Positions 52,231 to 60,820 of a DNA stretch of 64,000 bases are shown here, piece by piece (within the stretch, counting starts at the first letter, position 1; each line of letters opens with the position of its first letter). The notes beneath the pieces were generated by a model. It did not search any database. It was not told the origin of the DNA and worked only from the letters and a program-made list of their open reading frames with translations. The translations under genes and the position numbers were made by a program. The DNA lies in contig NZ_CP077725.1 of assembly GCF_024730565.1 (NCBI RefSeq), positions 2,994,501 through 3,058,500 on the forward strand, given 5' to 3'. The DNA is from Clostridium sp. CM027 (lineage in GTDB: Bacteria > Bacillota > Clostridia > Clostridiales > Clostridiaceae).

Positions 52231-53652
52231 ATGAGAATTATAAACTTTATGCGAAGTATAAAATTTACGCAAAGCATAAGAAAAAGGTTAAGTATTATTT
52301 TGGTATGCACCTCTATATTAGCGCTTTTTTTGTCTACACTTTTGGTGAATATAACAATATCAAGAACCTTCAACAGGTACTTAGTCGAAATACAAAATAA
52401 GAGGGATATTAGAATAGTAAAATATTTAGAAGAAGTATATAAAAAAAATGGTAAGTGGTCAGAAACTTCAGGAATAGAAATTATGCATGAAGCCTATATG
52501 AGTAGATACTGCCTTACTCTTAAGGATGAAAATAAAAAAGCCGTTTGGGGAATGAACGCTAATGACATAGTTAACAATACTAATATCACTATGCACGTCA
52601 AAAATGAAGGGGTTTATACTACAAGTACCTTTGAAATAAAATCTAAGGACAAGATTGTAGGATACATAGAAATAGGGCAATACGCACCAGTTCTATTATC
52701 CAAAGAAGATGTGGATTTTAAACTCTCAATAAATAAGAGTATTATTTTAAGTGTCGTACTTTCAATTTTAATAACAATATTAATTAGTCTTTTTATTTCG
52801 AAGCAATTCTCTACTCCGCTTAGGCAAGTTTCAAAGATTTCAGTCAATCTTTCAAATGGAAACTATAATGCAAGGGCAAATGATAAGAGTAGCATTTTAG
52901 AACTTGAAGATTTAAGAAATAGCATAAATACACTTGGAGAAAAGCTTCAGCATCAGGATGTCCTTAGAAAGAGGTTAATATCAGATATATCTCATGAAGT
53001 CAGAACGCCTCTTAATATTTTACAAAATAATTTTGAAGCTATGATTGATGGTATTTTCCCCGTAGATAATGAAAGATTGACTTATCTTAATGAAGAAGTT
53101 ATTAGATTTGGAAAGCTTATAGACAACTTAAATGCATTAAAAGAGGTTGAAGGAGAAGAAATAGCATTAAACACGGAGAAAATTTCTTTGAAAGATATCC
53201 TTTCTTCAGTTGTAAAAGAATTTGAATTAATAACAGAAAATAAGAATATTAACATGACCTTAGAGTTAAACACAAGTAAACAATGCAACATTTTAGGAGA
53301 CAGAGATAAAATAAAACAGGTAATTATTAACTTGCTTTCAAATGCAGTTAAATTTACTCCCAAGCAGGGGAAAATTGATATTGCTTTAAAAGAAGCTGAT
53401 GAAAAAGTAATATTAAAAATAGAAGATACAGGCATTGGTATTAAGGAAGAAGACTTACCTTATATATTCGAAAGGCTCTATAGGGGAGATAAAAGTAGAC
53501 ATGAAATGGAAGGCTCAGGGATAGGTCTCACTATTGTACGCAATATATTAACCATTCATAAAGCAAATATAGAAGTGGAAAGTAAAGAAGGCGCGGGTTG
53601 CGTTGTAACTGTAAAATTTAATGGGGCTTTGTGGTTAACCTCAAGAAAATAA
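52231..53652 (+). CDS. Two-component sensor histidine kinase
   Basis: A 473-residue membrane kinase with a transmembrane segment at ~22-45, an extracytoplasmic sensor of ~125 residues, a second segment at ~170-190 and a HAMP domain. HisKA has ISDISHEVRTPLN (His about 256). The HATPase has INLLSNAVKFTP, EDTGIGI and GSGIGLTIVRNI. The pairing with the preceding OmpR-type regulator is close to translational coupling. The signal is unknown. Two REP-like GGGACGGTTAAC copies follow the stop codon. Confidence 0.94.
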   Translation: MRIINFMRSIKFTQSIRKRLSIILVCTSILALFLSTLLVNITISRTFNRYLVEIQNKRDIRIVKYLEEVYKKNGKWSETSGIEIMHEAYMSRYCLTLKDENKKAVWGMNANDIVNNTNITMHVKNEGVYTTSTFEIKSKDKIVGYIEIGQYAPVLLSKEDVDFKLSINKSIILSVVLSILITILISLFISKQFSTPLRQVSKISVNLSNGNYNARANDKSSILELEDLRNSINTLGEKLQHQDVLRKRLISDISHEVRTPLNILQNNFEAMIDGIFPVDNERLTYLNEEVIRFGKLIDNLNALKEVEGEEIALNTEKISLKDILSSVVKEFELITENKNINMTLELNTSKQCNILGDRDKIKQVIINLLSNAVKFTPKQGKIDIALKEADEKVILKIEDTGIGIKEEDLPYIFERLYRGDKSRHEMEGSGIGLTIVRNILTIHKANIEVESKEGAGCVVTVKFNGALWLTSRK

Positions 53653-53654
53653 AA

Positions 53655-53718
53655 AGTGGGGACGGTTAACAAACAATTAAACAAATGGTGAAATAGATAG
53701 GGACGGTTAACGAGTAAT
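53655..53718 (+). repeat. Two GGGACGGTTAAC copies between the kinase and the transposase
   Basis: AGTGGGGACGGTTAACAAAC (53655-53674) and GATAGGGACGGTTAACGAG (53696-53714). A hairpin GCATGTTT / AAACATGT with a T-run (about 53725-53750) follows and may bound the transposase unit. Confidence 0.8.
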
Positions 53719-53900
53719 GAAAAGATGCATGTTTAAAAAAACATGTATTTTTTCATTGCTCAGCATATTTAAGAGAACTTGTTTTAATAATTTTATCTTA
53801 TACATTAATAGAAGATCATATTTATGTATGCTTGTCCAAGTATATTTGAATAAAATAACCATATTTTATTCTCTGAAAAATTTTCGTTTATTACAAATGG

Positions 53901-54818
53901 CTAAGCATAGGATTTAATAAAATCACCTATAATATTTTCGTATTTTTCGTCTGTTCCAATTAATTCTATACCGATAGTGCTTAATTTTGATACTCTAGCC
54001 TGCGTAATGTTCCCAAGTGTGTTAGATATATCACAGGATTTAAAGTTGCAGAGGCTTCTCATTAGAACAACTGTTAACGCTTTTGCTTTTACAAGTTTTC
54101 TGCTGTACTTCATATAAAGATGAACCTTTGATACGTTTAGTTTTGACGCTATAAATTCGGCTATATCCTCTGGTTTAAAGTTCCTTATAAGTATTTTCCT
54201 ATCACTTTTATACTCTGTTTTTTCATCTTCAAATTCAAAATCAATTTCTTCTTTCAGCTTTTCTTCGTTGTCTCTAAAAACAAGGTTATAGTAATTTTTC
54301 CTTGCAGTTTTAAGGCTATTTCCAAAAAGACTCATAATAAATCCATAATCAATTAATTTAAAAGAATCACGTCTTTTCCCTAAGAATATTGCTAGACTAG
54401 AAAATGCATATTTTTCAGGACAATCCTTATATTCCACTATGGCTGTAGGATTATTGTGTGTATATAGCGATAAGGTCTTTAAATACCTTTCATTAGCAAC
54501 TATTATACTCTTAAACCTATCTCTAAAAAGATGACCTTCCCTTTTATGTTTTTTATTAAAATACATTGCATAAGAAAAATTTATTCCATGCATTACTTTT
54601 GATATGTCTGATCCGTTAGCATCAATTATTAAATGTAAATGGTTATTCATTAGGCAGTACCCATAAAGTTTAAAATCATATAGGATCTTATATTTTTTTA
54701 TAAGGGATAAATACTTTTTCTTATCATCAGAATCCTTGAATAAATCTACCTCAGTGATACTTTTGCACATAATATGATATATAGATTGTTCACTTTTTAA
54801 TCTAAAAGTTCTTGACAT
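53901..54818 (-). CDS. REP-associated-type Y1 transposase (RAYT-like, IS200/IS605 superfamily)
   Basis: A 305-residue protein. The N-terminal Y1 domain has the HUH metal motif at His60-Leu-His62 (NNHLHLII) and the catalytic tyrosine in YTHNNP (Tyr119). HLFRDRFKSIIV is another RAYT/TnpA-like segment. The C-terminal ~130 residues include a DnaA/Trp-repressor-like helical region. Stand-alone RAYTs have no accessory tnpB and are associated with short palindromic repeats, and here GGGACGGTTAACA copies flank it on both sides. No classical IS ends are seen. An imperfect inverted repeat lies over the ribosome binding site. Confidence 0.85.
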   Translation of the reverse strand: MSRTFRLKSEQSIYHIMCKSITEVDLFKDSDDKKKYLSLIKKYKILYDFKLYGYCLMNNHLHLIIDANGSDISKVMHGINFSYAMYFNKKHKREGHLFRDRFKSIIVANERYLKTLSLYTHNNPTAIVEYKDCPEKYAFSSLAIFLGKRRDSFKLIDYGFIMSLFGNSLKTARKNYYNLVFRDNEEKLKEEIDFEFEDEKTEYKSDRKILIRNFKPEDIAEFIASKLNVSKVHLYMKYSRKLVKAKALTVVLMRSLCNFKSCDISNTLGNITQARVSKLSTIGIELIGTDEKYENIIGDFIKSYA

Positions 54819-54825
54819 AAAAAAT

Positions 54826-54882
54826 CATCCTTTCCCATAAGCTTTTCTTAAAATTATTGCCTATGGGTCAGGATGATATTCA
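54826..54882 (-). repeat. Imperfect inverted repeat at the transposase start
   Basis: ATCATCCTTTCCCATA (54826-54841) pairs with TATGGGTCAGGATGAT (54861-54876). It includes the transposase ribosome binding site, so it could sequester it or mark an element end. Confidence 0.6.
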
Positions 54883-54907
54883 TATTCTAAAGTCAATAGT
54901 TTAAATA

Positions 54908-54925
54908 GTTGTTAACCGTCCCCGG
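54908..54925 (-). repeat. GGGACGGTTAACA copy in opposite orientation
   Basis: TTGTTAACCGTCCCC on the plus strand is the reverse of the copies on the other side of the transposase, so the gene is bracketed by inverted copies. Confidence 0.8.
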
Positions 54926-55113
54926 TGTTGTGAACTTTTCTTTTTTTATTTTAAGTGACGATTTTAGCCTTAAACACATAATATAAAGCAAAGGCACATT
55001 AAAATAAATAACAAATCAGTATACGAGTCTATTCTAGCATAGTCTATTTTTCGTTATCTTTACTTGTTTTTTATTCTTGTGGGTCATAAGACAATATCAA
55101 GGCAGGTGAAAAA

Positions 55114-55359
55114 ATGGAAACCTTAATAGTAAAACTAACAGAAATTGCAGTAGGGAAAAAAGTGCAAGTGGTAGAATTGCTCTCGGAAGGTTTATCAAGA
55201 CAACGAATGCTGGATTTAGGGATAGTGCCAAACACCACTATCCACGTACTTAGGCAGAGTCCTTTTGGAGATCCAACGGCATATCTTATAAGAGATACTT
55301 GTATTGCACTGAGAGAAGAAGAAGCTCAAAATATTATAGTAAGAGACATAGAATTGTAG
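55114..55359 (+). CDS. feoA: Ferrous iron transport protein A
   Basis: An 81-residue SH3-like FeoA protein with the typical GLSRQRMLDLGIVPNTTI and SPFGDPTAYLIRDTCIALREEEA patterns. It is a small cytosolic partner of FeoB. Ribosome binding site GGCAGGTG before the ATG. It is first of three genes, with feoB split downstream. Confidence 0.93.
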   Translation: METLIVKLTEIAVGKKVQVVELLSEGLSRQRMLDLGIVPNTTIHVLRQSPFGDPTAYLIRDTCIALREEEAQNIIVRDIEL

Positions 55360-55441
55360 CTATTAGAATACAATGACTGTTAAATGTCATCTCAGGGCTA
55401 AATAGTTATAAATATAAATATTAATAGAGAAAGGAGAAAAA

Positions 55442-56203
55442 ATGGGGCTAACTTACAGTTCTAGTAATAAGCAGGGATTAAAGGATCTTTTTAATGTAGA
55501 GAAATTAAAAGAAGAAGATTATGTCATTGCACTTGCAGGAAACCCAAACACGGGAAAGAGTACAGTGTTCAATGCACTGACTGGACTTCATCAGCATACA
55601 GGAAACTGGCCAGGGAAAACCGTTGTAAACTCTCAAGGGAAATATGGTCATAAAGGCACAGACTTTACTATTGTGGATTTGCCAGGCACTTATTCTCTTC
55701 TTGCAAGTTCTGTCGAAGAAATAGTAGCTAGAGACTTCATTTGCTTTGGAAAGCCAGACGTAACAGTGGTTGTTTTAGATGCCACGTGTATTGAGAGAAA
55801 TTTAAACTTGCTTTTGCAGGTGATTGAGATTACTGATAAAGTAATAGCTTGTGTAAATATGATGGATGAGGCTAAAAGTAAAAACATAAGTGTAAATATA
55901 GAAGCTTTATCAAAGGAATTAGGTATACCGGTGGTGCCAACTACTGCAAGAAGTAATATAGGCATGAATATTTTAAAAGATACCATATATGATTTATGCA
56001 CTAATAAAATTCATACCTGTCCCGTACAAATTCAATATCCTAAAAGTATTACGCAGCAGCAGCAACAGCTCACCCCAATGATTATCTCGATTTTTAAGGA
56101 CAAAATTAATGCTAAATGGCTTGCATTAAGACTTCTAGATGGAGATGAATCACTTTTAAATTCTATAAGCAAATTTTTAGGTTATGACTTAAGAAGTAAT
56201 TAA
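55442..56203 (+). CDS. feoB: FeoB N-terminal GTPase part encoded as a separate protein
   Basis: A 253-residue soluble protein equal to the NFeoB part of ferrous iron transporter FeoB. G1 GNPNTGKST, a switch Thr in GNWPGKTV, G3 DLPGTYSL and G4 NMMDEA are visible, followed by the helical guanine-dissociation-inhibitor region to ~250. It ends at a real TAA and the transmembrane part starts 13 bases later in another frame with its own AGGGAGGTG site, so this is a gene fission, not an apparent frameshift. AAAGGAG precedes the ATG. Confidence 0.9.
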   Translation: MGLTYSSSNKQGLKDLFNVEKLKEEDYVIALAGNPNTGKSTVFNALTGLHQHTGNWPGKTVVNSQGKYGHKGTDFTIVDLPGTYSLLASSVEEIVARDFICFGKPDVTVVVLDATCIERNLNLLLQVIEITDKVIACVNMMDEAKSKNISVNIEALSKELGIPVVPTTARSNIGMNILKDTIYDLCTNKIHTCPVQIQYPKSITQQQQQLTPMIISIFKDKINAKWLALRLLDGDESLLNSISKFLGYDLRSN

Positions 56204-56216
56204 TAGGGAGGTGTAA

Positions 56217-57611
56217 TTGTTGAATCTAAAGGAAGACGCAAATATTAAGGAGGTTCTAAAAAAATCAAAACTTTTTAGAACACAAAACAATGAAAACATA
56301 AGAGACACCATTGTAGAAACTATTTATAAAACGGCGGAGGATATAACAAGAAAAACTGTTATAAAAGACACTGAAAGGTTATTGTCTCAGCAAAAAATTG
56401 ATGACATAGTTACCTCTAAAAAAACGGGTATCCCAATAATGATACTACTGCTAGCAGTGATATTTTGGCTTACAATTCAGGGAGCAAATTATCCTTCACA
56501 GTTTTTGTCAAAATTCTTGTTTTGGATAGAAGCAAAGATCAGTTTATTCTTTATCTATATACAAGTTCCCCTTTGGCTAAATAACCTTTTAGTACTAGGA
56601 GTATACCGAACTTTCGCCTGGGTAGTAGCCGTAATGCTTCCACCTATGGCAATATTCTTTCCTATATTTACACTACTTGAAGATGCTGGATATCTGACTA
56701 GAATATGCTTTAATTTAGACCATTCTTTTAAAAAAGCTTGCTGTCATGGAAAACAAGCACTAACTATGTGTATGGGGTTTGGTTGCAATGCTGCCGGGGT
56801 AATAGCCTGCAGAATAATTGAGTCACCAAGAGAGAGGCTTATAGCCATTGTAACCAACAATTTTGTACCCTGTAATGGTAGATTCCCAACTCTTATAGCT
56901 CTATCAATGGTGTTTGTAGGAGTGAGTATAACGCCTGCTAGTAGGTCTGTTATAGCTGCACTGATGGTAGTGCTTTTAGTGCTTATAGGTATAGGGATTA
57001 CATTACTAACATCCTATACATTATCAAAAACAATACTAAAAGGTATGCCCTCAAGCTTTACATTAGAGATGCCACCCTATAGAAAGCCTCAACTCGGAAG
57101 GGTATTATATACATCTATAATTGATAGAACCATGTTTGTGTTGGGAAGAGCTATAATGGTAGCTGTGCCCGCTGGTGCTATAACCTATATTCTTGGCAAT
57201 GTCATGATTGGAGATATAAGTATACTAGCCCATGCAGCAAATTTTCTAAATCCCTTTGCGAATGCCATAGGTTTAGATGGCTTTATTTTGATAGCCTTTA
57301 TTTTAGGATTTCCAGCAAATGAAATCGTGCTACCTATTCTTTTAATGGCATACTTATCTAAAGGATCCATGCTTCAATTTGAAAGTATAGATCAGCTTAG
57401 GGAGATTTTGCTAAACAATGGGTGGACATACTTAACACTCATAAACACAATGTTATTTTCACTATTGCACTTTCCGTGCGCCACAACAGTATGGACTATA
57501 AAAAAAGAAACCGGAAGTATAAAATGGACAATATTATCTGTATTAATGCCCACAGCCATTGCCATAATCATATGCTTTTGTACCACCAAAATTTATAGGA
57601 TTTTCATGTAG
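56217..57611 (+). CDS. feoB: FeoB C-terminal membrane part encoded as a separate protein
   Basis: A 464-residue membrane protein with an amphipathic ~75-residue N-terminus and about eight transmembrane helices. It carries the two nucleoside-recognition/Gate domains of FeoB, including TMCMGFGCNAAGV with the conserved cysteines, a GRFPTL loop and FPANEIVLP. With the preceding GTPase protein it should reconstitute an Fe2+ channel or transporter. The start is TTG (56217 or 56220) with AGGGAGGTG. REP-like copies and a riboswitch remnant follow. Confidence 0.88.
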   Translation: MLNLKEDANIKEVLKKSKLFRTQNNENIRDTIVETIYKTAEDITRKTVIKDTERLLSQQKIDDIVTSKKTGIPIMILLLAVIFWLTIQGANYPSQFLSKFLFWIEAKISLFFIYIQVPLWLNNLLVLGVYRTFAWVVAVMLPPMAIFFPIFTLLEDAGYLTRICFNLDHSFKKACCHGKQALTMCMGFGCNAAGVIACRIIESPRERLIAIVTNNFVPCNGRFPTLIALSMVFVGVSITPASRSVIAALMVVLLVLIGIGITLLTSYTLSKTILKGMPSSFTLEMPPYRKPQLGRVLYTSIIDRTMFVLGRAIMVAVPAGAITYILGNVMIGDISILAHAANFLNPFANAIGLDGFILIAFILGFPANEIVLPILLMAYLSKGSMLQFESIDQLREILLNNGWTYLTLINTMLFSLLHFPCATTVWTIKKETGSIKWTILSVLMPTAIAIIICFCTTKIYRIFM

Positions 57612-57639
57612 TCAAAACAAAACCTTAAAACAAAACCTT

Positions 57640-57724
57640 AGGGACAGTTAACAACTAATTGAACTATAGCCTGGTCAAAACCAGAGGGACAGTTAACAAC
57701 TAATTGAACATTAAACTGTCCCTC
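57640..57724 (+). repeat. Variant REP-like elements GGGACAGTTAACA
   Basis: A first copy AGGGACAGTTAACAACTAA (57640-57658) and a second GAGGGACAGTT (57684-57694) with an inverted arm AACTGTCCCTC (57714-57724). CGG is changed to CAG in both arms of the second copy, so pairing is preserved. Confidence 0.8.
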
Positions 57725-57746
57725 ACAAATATATATGAAAAAAATA

Positions 57747-57884
57747 AAGACTTTTGTTTTAACAAATCTTGCGAATTTGCTAAAACAAAAGTCTTGTTCC
57801 AAGTAAATCTTGCACCAAACCGGGCGTAAGCCAGTATGTCGATTTGATGTATAAGGCAAAGCCTTACGAACTACTCCCTTTCAT
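57747..57884 (-). promoter_or_regulatory. Manganese riboswitch (yybP-ykoY), apparently orphan
   Basis: On the minus strand: AAAGGGAGTAGTTCGTAAGG, CCTTATACATC, ATCGACATACTGGC, CGCCCGGTTTGG, GCAAG and ACAAGACTTTTG, the order of yybP-ykoY blocks (GGGGAGTAG ... GACATACTGG ... CAAGAC). The 3' strand of the closing stem is part of the left arm of a perfect terminator AAGACTTTTGTTTTA / TAAAACAAAAGTCTT (57747-57795), followed by TATTTTTTTC. That is the usual Mn2+ ON-switch layout. No minus-strand gene follows within 2.9 kb; read-through would run antisense to feoB. Confidence 0.75.
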
Positions 57885-57925
57885 TTTAAAGTAAAGATTA
57901 TATTGATAAATCACTAAAAGGGTAC

Positions 57926-58038
57926 CGTTAATGACTTCAGAAGGATAAATAATTAATTAATGGTTATTAACTATTGTTGAAATAATAATAAGCACAATTG
58001 GATCCAAGGAGGAATTCATTCTGAAGTGCCATTAAGGT
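57926..58038. repeat. Degenerate copy of the structured repeat (half element)
   Basis: TTAATGACTTCAGAAGG at one end and ATTCTGAAGTGCCATTAA at the other are the outer inverted arms of the family; the interior is unrelated AT-rich sequence. It abuts the upstream side of the orphan riboswitch. The rest of the gap to 58193 shows only the phosphoglucomutase ribosome binding site. Confidence 0.6.
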
Positions 58039-58193
58039 ATCCTAATATATTATATGTGCAAAAGGATAAGTTGTTACAGATATTTATACTATATGTAAAA
58101 TTTATCCTAAAAATTGTTATTAGCTGTTTAAAATGAATAGGAAGTAATGTATAATGTTATCAAATGGTAATTATTTGGAAGGTGGGAGTTAAA

Positions 58194-59918
58194 ATGACTT
58201 ATATAAAAAAATATGAAGAATGGTTAAATAATAAATATTTTGATGAAAAGACTCGAGAAGAATTAAGGGCAATATCAAAAGACAATAATGAAATTCAAGA
58301 TAGGTTTTACATGGACTTAGAGTTTGGAACTGCAGGTCTAAGAGGAAAATTAGGTGCGGGACTTAATAGAATGAATTTATACATAATTTCAAGAGCAACG
58401 CAAGGGCTTGCGGATTATATTAAAGGTTATGGACAAGCATATATGGATAGAGGTGTAGCAATAGCTTATGATTGCAGACATTTTTCACTTGAATTTGCAG
58501 CTACAGCATCACAAGTTTTAGCAGCAAATGGAATAAAGGCTTATTTATTTGAGGAATTAAGGCCTACTCCAGAACTATCTTATGCAGTAAGAACGTTAGG
58601 TACCGCTGCAGGAATTGTTGTGACTGCTAGCCATAATCCTAAAGAATATAACGGATACAAGGTATATTGGGAAGATGGTGCCCAGATCTTATCATCTACT
58701 GCAAATGGTATAACAGAAAAAATTCAGAGCATTACAGATTTTAGTACCATAGAAATCATGGATCTTGAGGAAGCTAAGGAAAAAGGATTAATAGTAATGC
58801 TCGGGAAAGCAATGGATGATGAGTATATGGAGAAAGTAAAGGGACTAGCTTTAAGGGATAACATAGATAAAGATATAAAAATTGTTTATACACCTCTAAA
58901 TGGTACTGGAAATATGCCTGTACGAAGAGTACTAAAGGAAAGAGGTTTTACTAATATAATAGTAGTGCCAGAGCAAGAAAACCCAGATCCAGACTTTACA
59001 ACCGTTGGATACCCAAACCCAGAGGATGTAAAAGCCTTCAAATATGCCCAGGAACTTGGTAAAAAAGAAGGGGCAGAGTTATTAATAGCTACAGATCCGG
59101 ATTGCGATAGACTTGCTATAATGGTCAGAGATAAAAATGGAGAATATGTTGCTTTCAATGGTAATCAAACAGGGGCTATATTAATAAAATATGTTATAGA
59201 AGGGATGAAAGAAAAAGGCACGCTTCCTAGCAATGCGGCCATAGTAAAATCGCTAGTAACAGGGGATTTAGGCAGGCAAATAGCTAAGAAATATGGCGTG
59301 GAAACCTTCGAAGTACTTACAGGATTCAAAAATATTTGTGGTAAAATCAATGATTTTAAGAAAGATGATAGCCATGAATTTATATTTGGATACGAAGAAA
59401 GCATTGGGTATGTTGCTGGGACTTTCGTTCGTGACAAAGATGCAGTGATATCTTCCATGCTTTTATGTGAAGCTGCAGCCTACTATAAATCACAAGGGAA
59501 AACTCTAATAGATATATTAAATGAGATATACGAGGAATTTGGATATTATAGAGAAAACCTAATATCTCTAGTTCTAGAAGGCATAGAAGGACAAGAAAGA
59601 ATTTCTAGAATGATGGAAGAATACAGAAAAGATAATCCAAAGACAATAGGCACTGCGAAGCTTACTAAATATATAGATTACGATATAGAAAAAGCTTATG
59701 ACGTAATTAATGGTACAGAAGAATCTAGTGGAATTCCAGTATCTAATGTACTTAAATTCTACTTTGATGATGAGAGCTGGTATGCTGTAAGACCTTCAGG
59801 TACAGAACCAAAAATTAAAATATACATGTACTCAAAGGGAGAAACTTTAAAAGCTGCAGAAGAAAAATTGGTAGAAATGAAAGATATAATTATGGAAAAA
59901 CTTCAAAGTACAAAATAA
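58194..59918 (+). CDS. pgcA: Alpha-phosphoglucomutase (PgcA-type phosphohexomutase)
   Basis: A 574-residue enzyme. The phosphoserine loop GIVVTASHNPKEYNG places Ser146, the metal loop is ATDPDCDRLAI, the sugar-binding motif is FGYEESIGY, and the C-terminal phosphate loop is RPSGTEPKIKIY. Its length fits PgcA/PGM2-like mutases, longer than GlmM. It interconverts glucose-1- and glucose-6-phosphate for UDP-glucose and wall polymers. The frame is open from 58164, but GGTGGGAG fits the ATG at 58194. An imperfect hairpin follows. Confidence 0.94.
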   Translation: MTYIKKYEEWLNNKYFDEKTREELRAISKDNNEIQDRFYMDLEFGTAGLRGKLGAGLNRMNLYIISRATQGLADYIKGYGQAYMDRGVAIAYDCRHFSLEFAATASQVLAANGIKAYLFEELRPTPELSYAVRTLGTAAGIVVTASHNPKEYNGYKVYWEDGAQILSSTANGITEKIQSITDFSTIEIMDLEEAKEKGLIVMLGKAMDDEYMEKVKGLALRDNIDKDIKIVYTPLNGTGNMPVRRVLKERGFTNIIVVPEQENPDPDFTTVGYPNPEDVKAFKYAQELGKKEGAELLIATDPDCDRLAIMVRDKNGEYVAFNGNQTGAILIKYVIEGMKEKGTLPSNAAIVKSLVTGDLGRQIAKKYGVETFEVLTGFKNICGKINDFKKDDSHEFIFGYEESIGYVAGTFVRDKDAVISSMLLCEAAAYYKSQGKTLIDILNEIYEEFGYYRENLISLVLEGIEGQERISRMMEEYRKDNPKTIGTAKLTKYIDYDIEKAYDVINGTEESSGIPVSNVLKFYFDDESWYAVRPSGTEPKIKIYMYSKGETLKAAEEKLVEMKDIIMEKLQSTK

Positions 59919-59944
59919 ACATAAGAAACATATAATATATTAAA

Positions 59945-59996
59945 GGGATCCATGCATTGTGCTGAATGCATTCGGCTGCACTGCATGGATTCCTAA
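59945..59996 (+). terminator. Long imperfect hairpin after phosphoglucomutase
   Basis: GGATCCATGCA / TGCATGGATTCC with inner GTGC/GCAC and a GAATGCATTC core. No T-run follows, so termination is uncertain. Confidence 0.5.
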
Positions 59997-60135
59997 ATAC
60001 AACTAGATTTATCCCTAATGAATTTACAGTTATACTTGTACCATAAAGTCTCATGATAAATTTAAAATGGAATATCAATAGTTGTATAGATGCAACAATT
60101 AATAAATTGAGAAGGGGAATTTCAGTATGAGGATA

Positions 60136-60270
60136 TTTAATGACATTTCAGAAGGAAAGTCTCCAATTTTTATAAGTGAGAGTTAATCACTCTAGCAAAA
60201 ATAAAACTCCAGTGGGAGTGTAAATACCCTTCTGAAGTCGTTAATATGCAGCTCCGCAGGAGATGATTAA
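60136..60270 (-). repeat. TTAA-bounded structured repeat, copy 9 (orientation B), inside the start of a gene
   Basis: Full copy from TTTAATGACATTTCAGAAGG to GCTCCGCAGGAGATGATTAA. On the left it is preceded by GAAGGGGAATTTCAGTATG AGG ATA, a ribosome binding site and three codons. Joining ATGAGGATATTTAA to TTTAGTAGTGATT after its removal restores one open frame into the following membrane protein. Confidence 0.93.
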
Positions 60271-60601
60271 TTTAGTAGTGATTATAATATCATTAATTTT
60301 TGTTGGGCTAGGTTTTAGCTTAAACTATAATGTTTTTAAAAAAATTAATGAATATAGTTTGAAATTCAAGGTGTTTTTTAGTCCTCAATTTCAGGAGAAA
60401 TTAAATAAAAATTATACAAGTGCAGTTAAAATAATTGGAACAAGTGACATAGCATTAGGAGTAATGCTTATAATTTGGGTGTTTTTATTTGCAGCATTCC
60501 CTAACACTTTTAAAAATAATAATATTAGTTGTATTGTAATTGGTATTTTATCAATTATGAATCAGATTATATTAAATCTGAAACTTAAGAAGATAAAATA
60601 A
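60263..60601 (+). CDS. Small membrane protein, 5' end replaced by a repeat insertion
   Basis: A 112-residue protein with transmembrane segments at ~2-22, ~63-80 and ~87-105 and a lysine-rich C-terminus. No family is recognised. The present ATG (60263) belongs to the repeat end GGAGATGATT, which places a ribosome-binding-like GGAG immediately against it, so translation is probably poor. The original start was very likely ATG 60127 with GAAGGGG upstream, now cut after three to four codons; a 19-codon frame from 60127 ends inside the repeat at 60186. Confidence 0.65.
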   Translation: MINLVVIIISLIFVGLGFSLNYNVFKKINEYSLKFKVFFSPQFQEKLNKNYTSAVKIIGTSDIALGVMLIIWVFLFAAFPNTFKNNNISCIVIGILSIMNQIILNLKLKKIK

Positions 60602-60612
60602 ACAATATTTTA

Positions 60613-60683
60613 TATTGTTTCATAATTATTGTGGGAAAATTTATTGGCTTGTCGGAAATAGACAAACCAATTTTAGTGGTTTT
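60613..60683 (+). terminator. Hairpin terminator, first of a duplicated pair
   Basis: TTATTGGCTTGTC pairs with GACAAACCAATTTT, preceded by TTTCATAATTATTGTGGG. A ~65-base near-copy lies at 61174-61242. Confidence 0.65.
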
Positions 60684-60820
60684 TAAATTTAAAGATATCT
60701 AATTTACAAATATTACTAGGTTACGCTTGCTTATAATTTGCATTATGATTAGTAGGCAAATAAACCATAGTTTATTATGCATAAATGCAATATTATGACA
60801 AAGTTGAAAGGAGTGAAATT

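Noticed and set aside
53717-53917. 66-codon plus-strand ORF between the kinase and transposase genes
   Set aside because: It starts inside a REP-like copy and a hairpin, has no homology, and overlaps the transposase 3' end.
57638-57859. 73-codon minus-strand ORF over the riboswitch region
   Set aside because: The sequence is explained by the yybP-ykoY aptamer, its terminator and REP-like repeats; the peptide has no recognisable family.
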